Below are positions 44,851 to 54,360 of a stretch of DNA of 64,000 bases, piece after piece. The DNA comes from Hofstenia miamia (taxonomy: Eukaryota; Xenacoelomorpha; Acoela; Hofsteniidae): positions 652,072-716,071 of the forward strand of contig CABFPE010000148.1 in the NCBI GenBank assembly GCA_900660155.1, in the 5' to 3' direction. Made by a program: the position numbers and the translations under genes. Numbering within the stretch: position 1 is the first letter of the stretch; each line of letters begins with the position of its first letter. The notes under the pieces are model-generated. The model had not been told where the DNA came from. It did no database searches and worked only from the letters and a program-made list of their open reading frames with translations.

Positions 44851-45869
44851 CAGTATGCTCTATTTAGGAAGAAGAAAAGGTTCAATTAACGAAAAATTTA
44901 GTTCAAAGTTTTAGTGATTCGGAATATAATAAAATTTTATCGGATGAAATTTCTGAAATAGTGACACATTCAAAGAATGCTGGTAATGAAAGATTTTCAG
45001 CTAAAGCTGAATCAAGAAATTTTTTCTCACAATTTTATTATTTGTCTTCAAGATCAATTTTAAATCTATGCCGTGATCCAAAAGCGAGTATCATTCCTGT
45101 AGTAATCATGGTTATTTTTGCTGTTGCTGTAAGCGTGCTTTACATGGATACGAAAAATGATCTGAAAGGATTTCAAAATAAATTTGGAGCTCTCTTTTTT
45201 ATAACAGTGCAGCTATTATTTGGTAATCTGGCAGCCCTAGATGTGTTCATAAGTTCTCGAAGCCTTTATTTGCATGAACTTGCAAATGGTTACTATTCGA
45301 TACCAGCTTTTTTTTCATCTAAAATCCTCCTGGATTTGTTACCACTTCGTGCATTCCCTGTATTAATTTTTAGTACCCTAGTATATTTTTTGCTAGGTTT
45401 GAAGAAAGAATTGTTTGCTTTCTTTATTTTCATAGTTAATAATATTACTGCTACAATGTGCGCTTGCTCTTTGGTGTTTTTCATAGCTATAAATTTTGGA
45501 AATTATTCTATTGCAAGTTCGGTTTGTTCTATGGCGTTTACGTCCATGATTCTATTTGCTGGATTAATAGTGAATGTTTCTAGTATCCCTGCAGCATTGC
45601 GATTCTTGAAGTATTTTAGCATTCCTCGATATTCATTAGCTACTCTCACAGCTAATGAGCTCATTGGTCAAGAGTTTTGTGGTAGCAAGGTTCTCTTCGG
45701 AAATCATTCCCGTTATATATGTCAAACCGGAGAATCACTTTTGGAACTACAGGATATCGATCCAAGTGAAGAATCAATCTGGATTAACATCGGCCTACTT
45801 TCATTGTTAATGTCATTTTATTTTCTTCTGTCATTTACTAAACTGTTTTTCCTTAAAAAGGATAAATAG
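31895..45869 (+). CDS. abcg2: ABCG2-like ABC half transporter (three coding exons)
   Basis: Exons 31895-32453, 41612-41901 and 44868-45869 join in frame (phases 1 and 0, all GT-AG) into a predicted 616-residue protein, near the 655 of human ABCG2. The layout is the reverse half-transporter order of the G family: nucleotide-binding domain first, six-span membrane domain second. Such proteins dimerise in the plasma membrane and pump lipophilic substrates and xenobiotics out of the cell. All ATPase motifs are present, and the C-terminal half matches ABCG2 in detail (SIPRY, GxxFC, LFLKK ends). It is closer to ABCG2 than to ABCG1/4 or ABCG5/8 by these motifs. Introns of 9.2 and 3.0 kb carry many transposon remnants, and the second contains a 467-N gap. 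No break is seen in the coding sequence, so the gene looks functional. Confidence 0.92.
33091..33174. repeat. Tandem duplication, 2 x 42 bp
   Basis: Two identical adjacent units starting ACATTTGAATTGATTTAGAA. It is a simple local duplication in intron 1. Confidence 0.9.
34535..35030 (-). mobile_element. LINE fragment (CR1/L2-like), 3' end of RT and tail
   Basis: A 133-codon minus-strand frame (34613-35014) reads LLKSFSSMQYILINLKRSGF, DRVFKVLFISKIEYGLVVYG, then ...RYHYN..HMFQEHDIKHMQKI, ending in FPSLASVFFI. This is the C-terminal domain that follows the reverse transcriptase in CR1/L2-type LINEs. It is followed by an (ATAAG)n-like tail at 34538-34552, the normal 3' end of these elements. The 5' part is missing, as expected from truncated insertion. 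Confidence 0.75.
36187..36337. mobile_element. Short MITE (about 151 bp)
   Basis: CTAAAGGTGTATTCCCACTA at the left and its inverse with four or five mismatches (TAGTGGGAACGCATCTTAAG) at the right. A second inverted pair (ATCGACTTTTAT) occurs inside. No coding. Confidence 0.65.
37280..38111 (-). mobile_element. Tc1/mariner element, internally deleted (832 bp)
   Basis: Inverted repeats of about 160 bases (37280-37441 and 37951-38111) begin CAGGGTRGCGCACGTAAACC and are flanked by TA on both sides (37278-37279, 38112-38113), the Tc1/mariner target duplication. Between them the minus strand reads RGIIFMQDG, then WPPCSLHLTPYDFLLWGFFK and VYHTRQTSIQELKDRIILAF, ending RLESIIENGGG. These are the last two catalytic aspartate blocks (QDG and TPYDF) of a mariner-like transposase. 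The N-terminal half is deleted and frames are broken. Confidence 0.9.
38114..39790 (+). pseudogene. Decayed hAT-like transposase
   Basis: Plus-strand open pieces in changing frames look protein-like: QINVPVALARSILYKKNSKR, KIVMDGAAFHSSNP, then CGRTKATYIVTHVIAPLVRD and EKQFGIHLDESSYNRKVRLE, later SEKKHLSLLYQKSSEGFKPL and a helical segment with LSAESCDQFARGVLRKWISW. The block C.(R/K)TKA..IV..VIAP...FGIHLDES resembles the region around the first catalytic aspartate of some hAT transposases. The last 80 residues may be its dimerisation domain. Assignment rests on memory of that pattern. Confidence 0.5.
39903..40073. repeat. Imperfect tandem duplication, period 110 bp
   Basis: A 61-base block starting GAAAGCATGTTTTAAAAGTG at 39903-39963 recurs at 40013-40073 with two or three changes, separated by a 49-base unique spacer. 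Confidence 0.85.
40327..40480. mobile_element. Possible piggyBac-type MITE remnant
   Basis: TTTAATCCTTTCAACCCGGA followed by the palindrome GGTACATATATGTACC resembles the TTAA-plus-CCCTTT ends of piggyBac-group MITEs. A second ATATATGTACC word lies at about 40458. A matching opposite end was not found. Confidence 0.35.
41612..41901 (+). CDS. abcg2: ABCG2-like exon 2: D-loop and H-loop
   Basis: It completes the glycine and gives LDSSTS (D-loop), then the switch histidine in FSIHQPR (about residue 216), and ends the nucleotide-binding domain with HGPQEDALKHFASFGCACEP and NNPADFFLDTI, the ABCG-family NPADFFLD block. It closes at ACTCAG|GTATAA in phase 0 (residue 283). Confidence 0.93.
43210..43690 (-). 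pseudogene. Remnant of a multi-copy Cys-rich protein family
   Basis: Minus-strand frames, broken at several points, read in order YLWRIHIAFQYGN (probably from a CGEFT block), ETVKQLYRQYFGISIGDQDK, PYFVCTSCNTNLSKWKNGKG, KMSFDIPMIWRKQIYKSNDY and SYPPNIPSTIRPAPHSVSLP. I remember this order (YFG...GDQDK.W.P..C..C...L..W.NGK...PF.(I/V)PM.WR, then NIPSA.RP..H...LPVP) from proteins present in very many copies in arthropod, cnidarian and fish genomes, probably transposon-borne. I cannot name the element. Confidence 0.6.
44350..44816. other. Assembly gap of 467 Ns within (TA)n
   Basis: Both edges are (TA)n runs (44325-44349 and 44817-44848), so the gap is probably an unresolved microsatellite or palindrome. 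It lies 51 bases before ABCG2-like exon 3, and the branch-point and acceptor region is intact. Confidence 0.95.
44868..45869 (+). CDS. abcg2: ABCG2-like exon 3: linker and six-span membrane domain
   Basis: The acceptor TATTTAG opens phase 0 with EEEKVQLTKNLV. The connecting linker leads to membrane spans at about residues 357-376, 391-411, 436-460, 466-488, 497-521 and 588-612. The last large external loop has cysteines at about 554 and 568, corresponding to human C592 and C608 (intraloop disulphide), and a sequon NHS at 562, near human N596. No residue equivalent to human C603, the intermolecular disulphide cysteine, is present. It ends LFFLKKDK-stop. Confidence 0.93.
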   Translation, partial: EEEKVQLTKNLVQSFSDSEYNKILSDEISEIVTHSKNAGNERFSAKAESRNFFSQFYYLSSRSILNLCRDPKASIIPVVIMVIFAVAVSVLYMDTKNDLKGFQNKFGALFFITVQLLFGNLAALDVFISSRSLYLHELANGYYSIPAFFSSKILLDLLPLRAFPVLIFSTLVYFLLGLKKELFAFFIFIVNNITATMCACSLVFFIAINFGNYSIASSVCSMAFTSMILFAGLIVNVSSIPAALRFLKYFSIPRYSLATLTANELIGQEFCGSKVLFGNHSRYICQTGESLLELQDIDPSEESIWINIGLLSLLMSFYFLLSFTKLFFLKKDK

Positions 45870-47384
45870 ATTTTTGTAAAATTGAATGATTTTAATGTGG
45901 AAATTTTTTCAGCTTTTGTATTATGTCAATTTTAGGAATTGGAAAGAGAAAATCTCAATCATGCTTATAAAAGTTTTTTGCATGTTAATAAAACGCATTA
46001 TTGTACACGCTTTTCTGATCATCGATATTTTTAGCACAATTACACCATGCTCTCCATTTGATAATGATTTTATATCAAGTATAAGTAAAGCAAATGTTGT
46101 TCCTTTTGTTGGAGGAGGATTTTAAATTAGATCACAGTGTTCAACACATTAAATCAAATTTTGAACTTTTGTTGAATCAATTTAATTTAAAACAATGCAC
46201 AACTTCCAAAGATCACTCATAAACCATATAAAGTCATGATTTTAATAAAACAAGAAGTTTGCTTCAAATATGTTAACCAATGCCATTTTGAAATGCTTCG
46301 GCCCTATTTGCCATAGGTTAATTTTGTCTGTTTACCAATGGGGTTAAAACGCCAATATGTGACTAGCTGTTTTCAGTTTAAAGGTTTCATTTGCGTTCTA
46401 TTTGGTTCAGAAGAAGGATGTTAGGCTTAAAAAACGCATATCTTTATGCTTTGCCGAATTGTTTTAAGAAATGAATACCTGGATATTTTGAGGGTGTGAA
46501 CAAGACCATTTTAGAGGTCCTTGGTTGCTTCAATGCTTCAATAAAACTATTCTTGAGCTACGATTTTTGCCATTGTCCAGGTAATGTCAATACTATTTTG
46601 TACAAACGAAAAAATGGAAAGATCATATCATTTTGTGGAAGGTCAAAAGTTTATAGGTTCATTTTAGATGGTAAGCTAAAATTTGCTGTAGAAAGTGTAT
46701 TAACATTTTTTTACATATAATAAATTTTTTATAGCTCAATAATCATCAGGTGCTTGATTTTGTCTTGTTCTATTTATAAAATCCCTAGAGTAAAGTCGGT
46801 TGAGTTGAGGATGTATACATTAGGTAGGGAAGAGTGAAATTTTCTAGTGTAGCATTTTTGGTTTGAGATTTAAATATTTCACTGTGATTAAAAATTGCTG
46901 CAAAATTTGTGAACTATATATTTTCTGTATTGCTTTCAATGGAGTTACCTATATTTATTTAGAGTTAATGCAATGTACAATCTGCATATACATATCAACA
47001 AAATTTTTCCAAGATCATTTGATTGTTTAGCTTTCACATCTATAACTAAAACTTAATGCAATAGGAATGAAAACTCTGAAGTTATAGCAATATAATTAGA
47101 TAAACTATTTGTCAAATAACAGTGTGTTGTCAATATCAATGTATTATGGGATTATAATTCCTTGATTTACATGGCATAAATAAGGCAGTATCTAGCTTGC
47201 TAATGAATTTGAAGATATAAAATATAATGTAATAACTATAACCGTGTATCAAATCCAAAATTGCAATTTTCATCACATTGAATTATAATCGCCCACACAA
47301 CATGTGTTGTGTACACACGAGAACTAAAAATTCTACATAACGGCGAGCCTAGTAATCTTACCAAGTATTCGTTGACATTTCAGA
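45870..47384. other. ABCG2-like 3' flank
   Basis: No gene is recognised. AATAAA signals occur near 46243 and 46538, and the first is a plausible polyadenylation site. The small frames at 45886-46125 and 46496-46720 look like untranslated sequence. Confidence 0.5.
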
Positions 47385-47630
47385 CTAATTCTTTAACTTG
47401 ACAAATTTGTAAAGTTGTTTCACATTTCCTTTCATTTCTTCTGGCTTCTGTTTATAGAGAGATTCTTTTTTCTTGCGAATGACATAAATATATGAGTTTA
47501 TATTCGAAATGTATTTATCAAGACTATTGCCATTTTTATGACTAAATAAAACATTTTCAGTTTTTTTAGGTCGTAATTGTTTACACCGGGAATCAAACCA
47601 ATTATTAATACAATCGTAGTCTTTTGTCAT
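47385..47630 (-). CDS. Candidate exon, unrecognised basic protein
   Basis: An 81-codon frame preceded by CAGACAG begins MTKDYDCINNWFDSRCKQLR, contains PKKTENVLFSHKNGNSLDKY, and ends lysine-rich (KKKESLYKQKPEEMKGNVKQ) before a stop. The high lysine/glutamate content and lack of low-complexity runs are protein-like. It may be an isolated exon or a transposon scrap. Confidence 0.3.
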   Translation of the reverse strand: MTKDYDCINNWFDSRCKQLRPKKTENVLFSHKNGNSLDKYISNINSYIYVIRKKKESLYKQKPEEMKGNVKQLYKFVKLKN

Positions 47631-48180
47631 TCTGTCTGACGTAAGACCATTTATAAATTAGCTTTCCAGAAATTTTCTAAACCATGCAATACAGTGAATT
47701 AACTGAGAATTGATCCGCCCAAACAATTTCCTCAAATGAAGTGGTTGAATTTCAAATGAATATTACTCACATTTTCTCCTCAGTGTGATTTATAGTAATC
47801 TTGATGTGTTTCAAACAGACATAATACCTGCTTGCTAATATTGAAAAGCATTTCCTATTTAAACTATTGTGTTAGTTGATATCATACTCGGTCAGGCCCA
47901 ACCAAGGGCGAAGTGCTCCTGCTAAATTTTGAATTGATTTTTATAAAAGTGACTGAGCTTCAATTATTGGAGATGCCTTTAAAGAGGAACATTCTCACAT
48001 TTCAATTGTGCTTGAAATAATCAGAAAATAAATAAACTAGGATGAAATTTAGCGCTTTATTGTTTATCCTCTCTTTCATTATTTATTAACTAGAAAATAT
48101 ATACAGCATGTAACAATATAATATAAAATCAAACTATTTAAATATATTTGATTGCGTTACAATTGAAAACCAGTACTCAA

Positions 48181-48419
48181 TGATGATGAAAGCCCTAATA
48201 AAATTGCGTTTATGGAAATAGCTCATGTTCTGAATGCAAGCATTTTGCAGCTTCATCTCAGAGAGAGCTTTTTTGGTGCAGATGTTGAGAAAGTCTTTTC
48301 AAATATTACTTATTCTTTTAGCAGACGTCAAGTTTATTTGCGCTTCATTTAAAATGTCATCTGATAACTTCATGGAGTGGCGTCTCGTAATTGCTGAAAA
48401 GTTAAAACACTGTTATTAA
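48181..48419 (+). pseudogene. Candidate exon or pseudogene, unrecognised
   Basis: After AAAACCAG a frame reads LNDDESPNKIAFMEIAHVLN then ASILQLHLRESFFGADVEKV and FSNITYSFS. The same protein sense appears to continue in another frame as DVKFICASFKMSSDNFMEWR LVIAEKLKHCY-stop. The helical, non-repetitive sequence looks like a real protein end, but the frame change near 48320 suggests either a pseudogene or a sequence error. No family is recognised. Confidence 0.35.
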
Positions 48420-48719
48420 TGTTATATTTTCTACGCGTTTCAAATGTAAGTAATTGCAGTATTTTCTCTTGTATTTGATAGTTTCTATATTGTTCACGAA
48501 TATTTTTCTAGCACAAATTTATTAACATTGACATTTAGTTCAAAACAGTAAACAATCATGTAGAAGGTGAATCAGAAGTCTCTTCAATTTTAGATTTAAA
48601 CATGACAACATAGTAAAAGCTGGACTGCAATGAAATGAAACATTATTGAATACTCAATAAGAATAAGTTACTAATGTCACAAAAAGTGCTCAAACAAACT
48701 ATAGCTTTCCTGAATTACA

Positions 48720-49000
48720 GGCTGACATGTTTGCCAAAAAATTATTCACAGAGCAGAGCAACTCATTGATACTTATTTCATCAATTTGTGAAAGATTTTG
48801 TTCCTCAGGCCATCAAGATTTTGTGGAATGAAACCATGGTAGTCACTGACCTTCAATGCTCCAAACAAATAATAATCCACTGGAGGTAGATCTACTTATC
48901 TTGGCGGCCATCTTTGTCTCATAGGAGCAGCATCTTCCTGAAAATAGTAGATGACATTTTTCATTGCCGCCTTAGTTGACGGAAGCCATGCGTAACATGT
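48720..49000 (-). mobile_element. Tc1/mariner fragment, minus-strand arm
   Basis: The minus strand reads YYFQEDAAP, then after a deletion MRQRWPPR.VDLPPVDYYLF GALKVSDYHG, with IPQNLDGLRNKIFHKL. WPPRS.DL.P.D..L.G.LK is the third-aspartate block of mariner-like transposases. The same family appears in opposite orientation about 200 bases to the right. Confidence 0.75.
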
Positions 49001-49124
49001 TTGCATAGCTATGTTGATCCACTCTTTCAGTAAATAAAAATGGCTGCATCTCCTTTCTCTTTTCTAGCCAAAGAATTCTTCCAAAATCATGTGTTGACAA
49101 ATAGCATCGTTTTTAGGTTTTGTG

Positions 49125-49370
49125 AGACTACGATGACCAAAAAGATCACCAGATCTATCTCCAATTTTTCTGTGGGGTGTATTGAAGCCAAGTGTCTATC
49201 ATGTTTTCATATCACAAAATCTCGATGACGTGAAGGCAAAAACTCTTTCAGAAAATTGATGAAAATTCTATCAATGAATTGCAACGCGCTGTGGAAATAT
49301 TGTACAAAGATTGTAGTTCAGGAAAATTGCGGATTGCTTGAAGCTTTTTATGACATGAGTAGTTTCCTTT
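49125..49370 (+). mobile_element. Tc1/mariner fragment, plus-strand arm
   Basis: The plus strand reads R.PKRSPDLSPIFLWGVLK then PSVYHVFISQNLDDVKAK. Its DNA is about 75% identical to the reverse complement of the neighbouring fragment over the LK.S.YH.F..QNLD block. Together they form a diverged palindrome of two broken copies, with a deletion removing the acidic residue of the D block. Confidence 0.75.
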
Positions 49371-49471
49371 GTGTATTCAATAATGCTCATTTCATAGCAG
49401 CTTTAACAATATATGATTACACTCATAGCAAATGTGAAAGCATCTATAAATCAAATGCTACGCACTTAGGC

Positions 49472-50799
49472 TCAGTTGGAGCCCGTCAGTATTTTTGCTG
49501 ACCCCACTGAACCGACTAAGCTTTTTCTCAACCCGCTGTAATCGGCCTGTCAACTAGTCTATTTTTAAGGAATTTTAACCGGTTTAGACCGGCACTCATC
49601 ATTTGATATTTGCTACTCGAAAGAAGTATTTTCTGAATGTAAGGAAAGAACACAGCAGCGTAAAATTTAAAAAGCTATATTTTCAAATTGGACTGTTTTC
49701 ACAAAATTTATAAAGTATGCAAATTGTCCGCACATATTATAATTCTAAATATGTTTGTCAAATCTTGCTTCTTTCAAAATCGCAAGTGCTTCAATAGTAT
49801 CTTTTTTTCAACTATAAAATTTTCAAGAAAACGCCTTCCTGCAGAAGAGAAATGATGTTCATACCCAGCTTCTAAGCTGGTATCAAGAATAATTGCGAGC
49901 AATTCGGCTGAGATGAGGAAACAGGAATGATTTAGATTTCTAGAACTTAAGATGATGTACGTTATCCATACCAAACAAATTCAATGTCGAACAATGTGAT
50001 ATGCATTGTGTAGCCATATATTTTGGTAAAATCTAATTATTACCTGTATCAAGAAATCCCTACTGATAGGTAGCATTAGTTTATTGGCAATGCAGGGTGG
50101 TTTTAAATTCCGGTTGGTCACTTAGGCCTTTGCATATCATATAGAAATTTGGCAAAAATAAGTTATAATATGTCATCAATCCAATACATAAAAATTAAGT
50201 TTGATATAGTGGAAGTATTACTACTTTTATTACTAAAAATATTAAAATATTAAAGAATTTTGTTCCTATCAAAACTTGGACAAAAACTAAAACGAGAGGT
50301 TTCGACAATAAAAAAAATTCTGATTACCAAAATGCCGTTAAAATCGAAAATCATGCCTTTACCATCCACTATTGGCGGGTGAATAGGCCGGGCCAGTGCG
50401 GAATTCTGTTTTTACATTTTAATGCACTTTTTAAAATGGAAAAGACTTTCAGAAATCTGTCAAACAATTTTGATGCTATGTGCATATATTGCCGGAGTCC
50501 TGCATGATCTTGCTTTTTCGCACGTAAAATACATAGTCCATTAGCATCTAAGGAAAATGGCCTAACCTAAACGCCTTTATGGTTCTTTCAACTACATCTA
50601 AGAACGTGAGGAATTAATCACTGATGGTCTATAATACATATTCATTCACAACAAATTATTTTACGAAATAATCTCTGAGCTTACTAGTAGGCCAATTTAA
50701 TAGCTTCAACCGGCATAACAAAAATCTTGACGCAACCCGACCGGTACTGGTGAACTGGCTTGTCAACCGGCCGGTCGGGTCGAACTGGCTCCAACTCTG
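49472..50799 (-). mobile_element. hAT-like non-autonomous element (about 1.3 kb)
   Basis: The left end CAGTTGGAGCCCGTCAGT and the right end GGCTCCAACTCTG are inverted (TTGGAGCC core), and subterminal ACCGGT/CCGGTC words are enriched at both ends. Flanks CTTAGGCT and CACAGGCT may be a decayed 8-bp target duplication. A 66-codon minus-strand frame (49774-49974) includes LLAIILDTSLEAGYEHHFSS AGRRFLENF, weakly like the hAT dimerisation domain. Confidence 0.55.
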
Positions 50800-52284
50800 C
50801 ACAGGCTACGGCGGTTAGTTGATAATTCTAATTGTAAATTTGAAGCTTTGAAGCCCCTCAATTTGAATTCAATTGCTTACTTTTGGAATTATAGAAATAT
50901 CTTTTGACTTAATTTATAATGTCTTCAAATTTTTCAGTTGCTTAATTTCTCTAGGTAAGTCATTTCAAAGTTTTATAGAGAGATTAATCAATTTTTGTTT
51001 TATTGCAAAGCTAAAATTGTGCATGATCCTAAAATATGTTGTTAATGCTTGCATGAATGTGGCAAACTTAAGAATTGCTTACAAACAAAGTCGTTGTTTG
51101 TTGCCAGCTTCATTAACCATCTCATGTGTGCATTAATTTTCTATAGGAAATTTTCATCCATATCAGGCTTAGAGTCTAAAGAACTAAGGGTTCCCTCTAT
51201 CTCACAAAATCCACCAATTTTCACAAATGTCGTATTTTTCCGATTTTCAAACAATAATTTCCTACGCTGATTCAAATGGGCGTAAATTTGGTAAAAAAAT
51301 ATACCCTATATTTTCTAATATTTTTTTTGCATTCAAAAATACCAAAAAATTAATTTTCAATTTTGGCATAAGTTCGTAGTAATTGATAAAAATAATTGTC
51401 CATAAAATATTAACATTAGGTTATAAAAAAATTAATTTTCTAAACAATTAATTTGAAAAGAATGTATTTGTATTCCATCATGATTCTTACTTGAGAACTA
51501 TAAAGAATTAATTGCATCTTAAAATATTTTAATTGTCGTGAGAATGATTTAATAATAAATTTCTAGTTATTATATTCATTAAGTACTACATATAATTGTA
51601 ACTAAATATAAAATCACTGAAGTTAACCTTAAAAATGACAAGACGCAAACGAAGTAATATTTTATCCTATTTGAATCACGTAGCAGTATTAACTGCATGG
51701 GATTTAGATTAATGACACTATATAGTAAAAATGTAACTATAAAATGAAATCGGTTTCGCGGTAATAAGCATTTTTCAATCTAATATTTTATACAGTTCAA
51801 ATCAAGTTCAGAACAAAAAGATCTTACTGCTAAGAATCAAACTAGAATTTTAATTCAGCAGAATCATACAATTTGTCATGAGTGTTAAATAATTTTCATT
51901 AGTGCAACTAAATTTCCCAGTAAATCTAAATACTGTCAATAAAGGAACCTCTACAAACAGGGAATTTTTTGATTCAGCTTTTTTTCAGATTAATAACGTT
52001 TTGGCTCCTGGACACCAATTTTAGAAAAACCTTGACCGGTACTCGCATCAACCTGCCCCACCGCACGCCATATCGATTCTCGAAATTTCAACCTTTAGTA
52101 GATCACATTACCATTTTCAAATACTTCCCTTCATAGTCAACTTGATGAAATTCAGGGACAACATTTTTTGAATTTTTCGTTTTTTGTTTTTATCCAATTT
52201 CTGACCGTATTTGCCCATTAAATTGAAATATGTGTAATCCTAATATTTGAGGGCAAATTTCATTAAATTACGAAATATTTTGGT
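50800..52284. other. AT-rich intergenic DNA
   Basis: No family signal. Around 52010-52080 a GC-richer patch (ACCGGTACTCGCATCAACCT) resembles the subterminal words of the 49472-50799 element and may be a scrap of it. Confidence 0.4.
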
Positions 52285-52990
52285 GGAGTGAAATGGACAA
52301 TGATTAATTCAATATCCAGAATCCCAATATTCAGAAATGGTGTACAGATAACAAGATGCTTCTCAATAATTTGAAGACAAAAGAGATGGTTTGCAGTTTC
52401 TCTTCTATTAAGAACCTTCTTGCTCCAATCTTCGGCATTGAGCAAGTTTGTACCTCGACTAACCTTGGTGTTACTTTCCAGAACAACTTTCGTCCTCGAA
52501 ATCATATTATCACGCTGATTAGCGCATGTTCGAAGCGCCTATACCTGATTAATTAACTCAAGCACTCGAAACTTGGTTTTGATGTTCTTAAATAGCTTTT
52601 TGATTCGTTAATAATAACGAAAGTAAGATACCGCATATCTGTGTATGGAAATTTCAAAAACGATGAAAGCAAAGGCATGGTGCGATTTTTCAAACGAGCT
52701 GAAAGAATGGATATTAGAAAAATTTGCTATCTGGAAGGGATAGTTGCAAAATCTGGCCAAAGGGTCCTCAGGCAAATATACTCTAATGTCGATCATCTTC
52801 TTTTAGACTTGTTGCCACCCCGGAGAGAGCCAAACAGCCGACCTGCAAACACCGAAAAATCTGTCTATTATCTACCTAAGAAAAGGACGGAATCGTATAA
52901 GAGAGGATTCCCAAATAAACTGCTGTTTAACGAATGAAACTTTTTTTGTTCGCATTTATCTAAGCGTTTTGTTCCTAGATTTATAATAAA
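52285..52990 (+). mobile_element. LINE fragment (CR1/L2 or jockey-like), RT thumb to 3' tail
   Basis: The frame reads KWCTDNKMLLNNLKTKEMVC, GIEQVCTSTNLGVTFQNNF, ISACSKRLYLIN, then after breaks LFDSLIITKVRYRISVYGNF, RFFKRAERMDIRKICY and DLLPPRREPNSRPANTEKSV, closing YKRGFPNKLLFNE-stop. W..DN...LN..KTKEM and the ILGVTF..N block are the RT thumb region. The remainder is the conserved C-terminal domain of these LINEs. A (TTCTA)n tail follows at 52993-53022. A few stops interrupt it. Confidence 0.8.
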
Positions 52991-53029
52991 TACTATTCTA
53001 TCCTATTTTATTCTATTCTAATTATACAG

Positions 53030-54060
53030 TAAGGACTCCTGTAATCTGTCAAATGAGATTGCACTAATAGCATCAAATTCTAATATGCTGAATAGATAAT
53101 TCAGTTTTCTTAACATATAAAGGGGAAATCACATTACTCTACAGGACGAAAATTGACTTAAATGATGAGTTTTGAAACTTAGTTACCACAGTAGGGAACA
53201 TATGTAGTTTTTCATATTAAGTATTTTTCAAAAAGCGGTTTTGGCATACACTGCCAGAAAAATTTAAGCATGTGCCCTCTTAGGGCAGATGTACATATCT
53301 TTGTGACCCTGCAGCGGGGATTCAAATATTTATTTTATAAGGCTTCATAGTTAATTTGCTATTTGGAAATATATTTATGGAAATGTATCAGTTTTCATTT
53401 ATGTTAATATTGTCCTTTCAAGAGTGGATATATTTTTAAAAAAATTCAATTGGTGACATTTTGCAACAAATTATTTTGTTCAAATGTAAATTGTTGTAAA
53501 TGACATGCTTTACTAATGATCACTGCATGCAATTTTTCTAACTAAGTTCAAAAAATTAAAATTACCCTTCAACAGACATATATGTTGAAATATGGCAACC
53601 ATTATATTTCTTATATTTAATAAATGCTTTCCTCAAAATAACACAACCTTTGCAATTAAAAAAGGAAATCTCAAGAATTGAATCTCATGCAGTTTAGAGT
53701 GAGTTCTGTTTTATAAATATTTCGATACACTCAGTTATGCATTCTTTTTTTATATATTTTATAACACATTTCTTTGTACTTTGCATTAGTATCTTTACAT
53801 TTCGTGAAACTATGATGAGGAATTGGTAAATTGACAATTCATATCTTCCCATCAATTTTTTTGGATCCTTCCTTGGAAATGACTACCACATTTTACTAAT
53901 ACGCCTGTTCGATTATTTATTTATGCAAGCTTATTATTTTTCATGGAAGTGTTGAGTAAAACTAAAATGACACACCTCATGTGCAGACAAAATAGAACCA
54001 TTTTAACATACCACATACTTTACCACGAATGTCGAAAACTTTAATTTATGATGAGATAAA
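53030..54060. other. AT-rich intergenic DNA, nothing recognised
   Basis: No frame, repeat unit or terminal inverted repeat stands out. Confidence 0.5.
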
Positions 54061-54061
54061 T

Positions 54062-54360
54062 CCTGACTAGGAAACGAACCGAGCTTCTAACGTGCCGAGC
54101 TGATCTTGAGCACTGCATTAGATATATAATGAATCCAAAACGAGCTTTGTAAAGCCAAACAATTTATAGTTTTTCTTTTTAATATTAAAATTTTTATTAA
54201 ATAATAGGAAAAGCTATCTAAAAATTTCTCAGAGTGCAATATTCTTAAAAATATATCGAGCTAAAACGAGCCTCATTGAATGGTTCTATGTGGCGAACCG
54301 AGCCGAGCCGAATCAAACTTAAAAATTTCTATTCGTTGACATGTCTGAATAAATCTCGAG
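54062..54360. mobile_element. CGAGC-rich short element, full-length copy of the repeat at 1-75
   Basis: GAACCGAGCTTCTAACGTGC with CTTGAGCA at the left and CGAGCCGAGCCGAATCAAAC with TTGACATGTCTGA at the right share words with each other and with the window's first 75 bases in inverted orientation. The about 300-base body is AT-rich. A MITE is the simplest reading. Confidence 0.5.

Larger units (their letters stand above)
41902..44867 (+). other. ABCG2-like intron 2 (2.97 kb) with gap
   Basis: The GT-AG intron contains (TA)n at 42959-42993, a minus-strand remnant of a multi-copy zinc-finger-like protein at 43210-43690, and the N gap at 44350-44816, itself bordered by (TA)n on both sides. Confidence 0.85.

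Noticed and set aside
44223-44914. Two open frames of about 220 codons
   Set aside because: They span the 467-N gap and (TA)n repeats that translate as IYIYIY; they are not genes.
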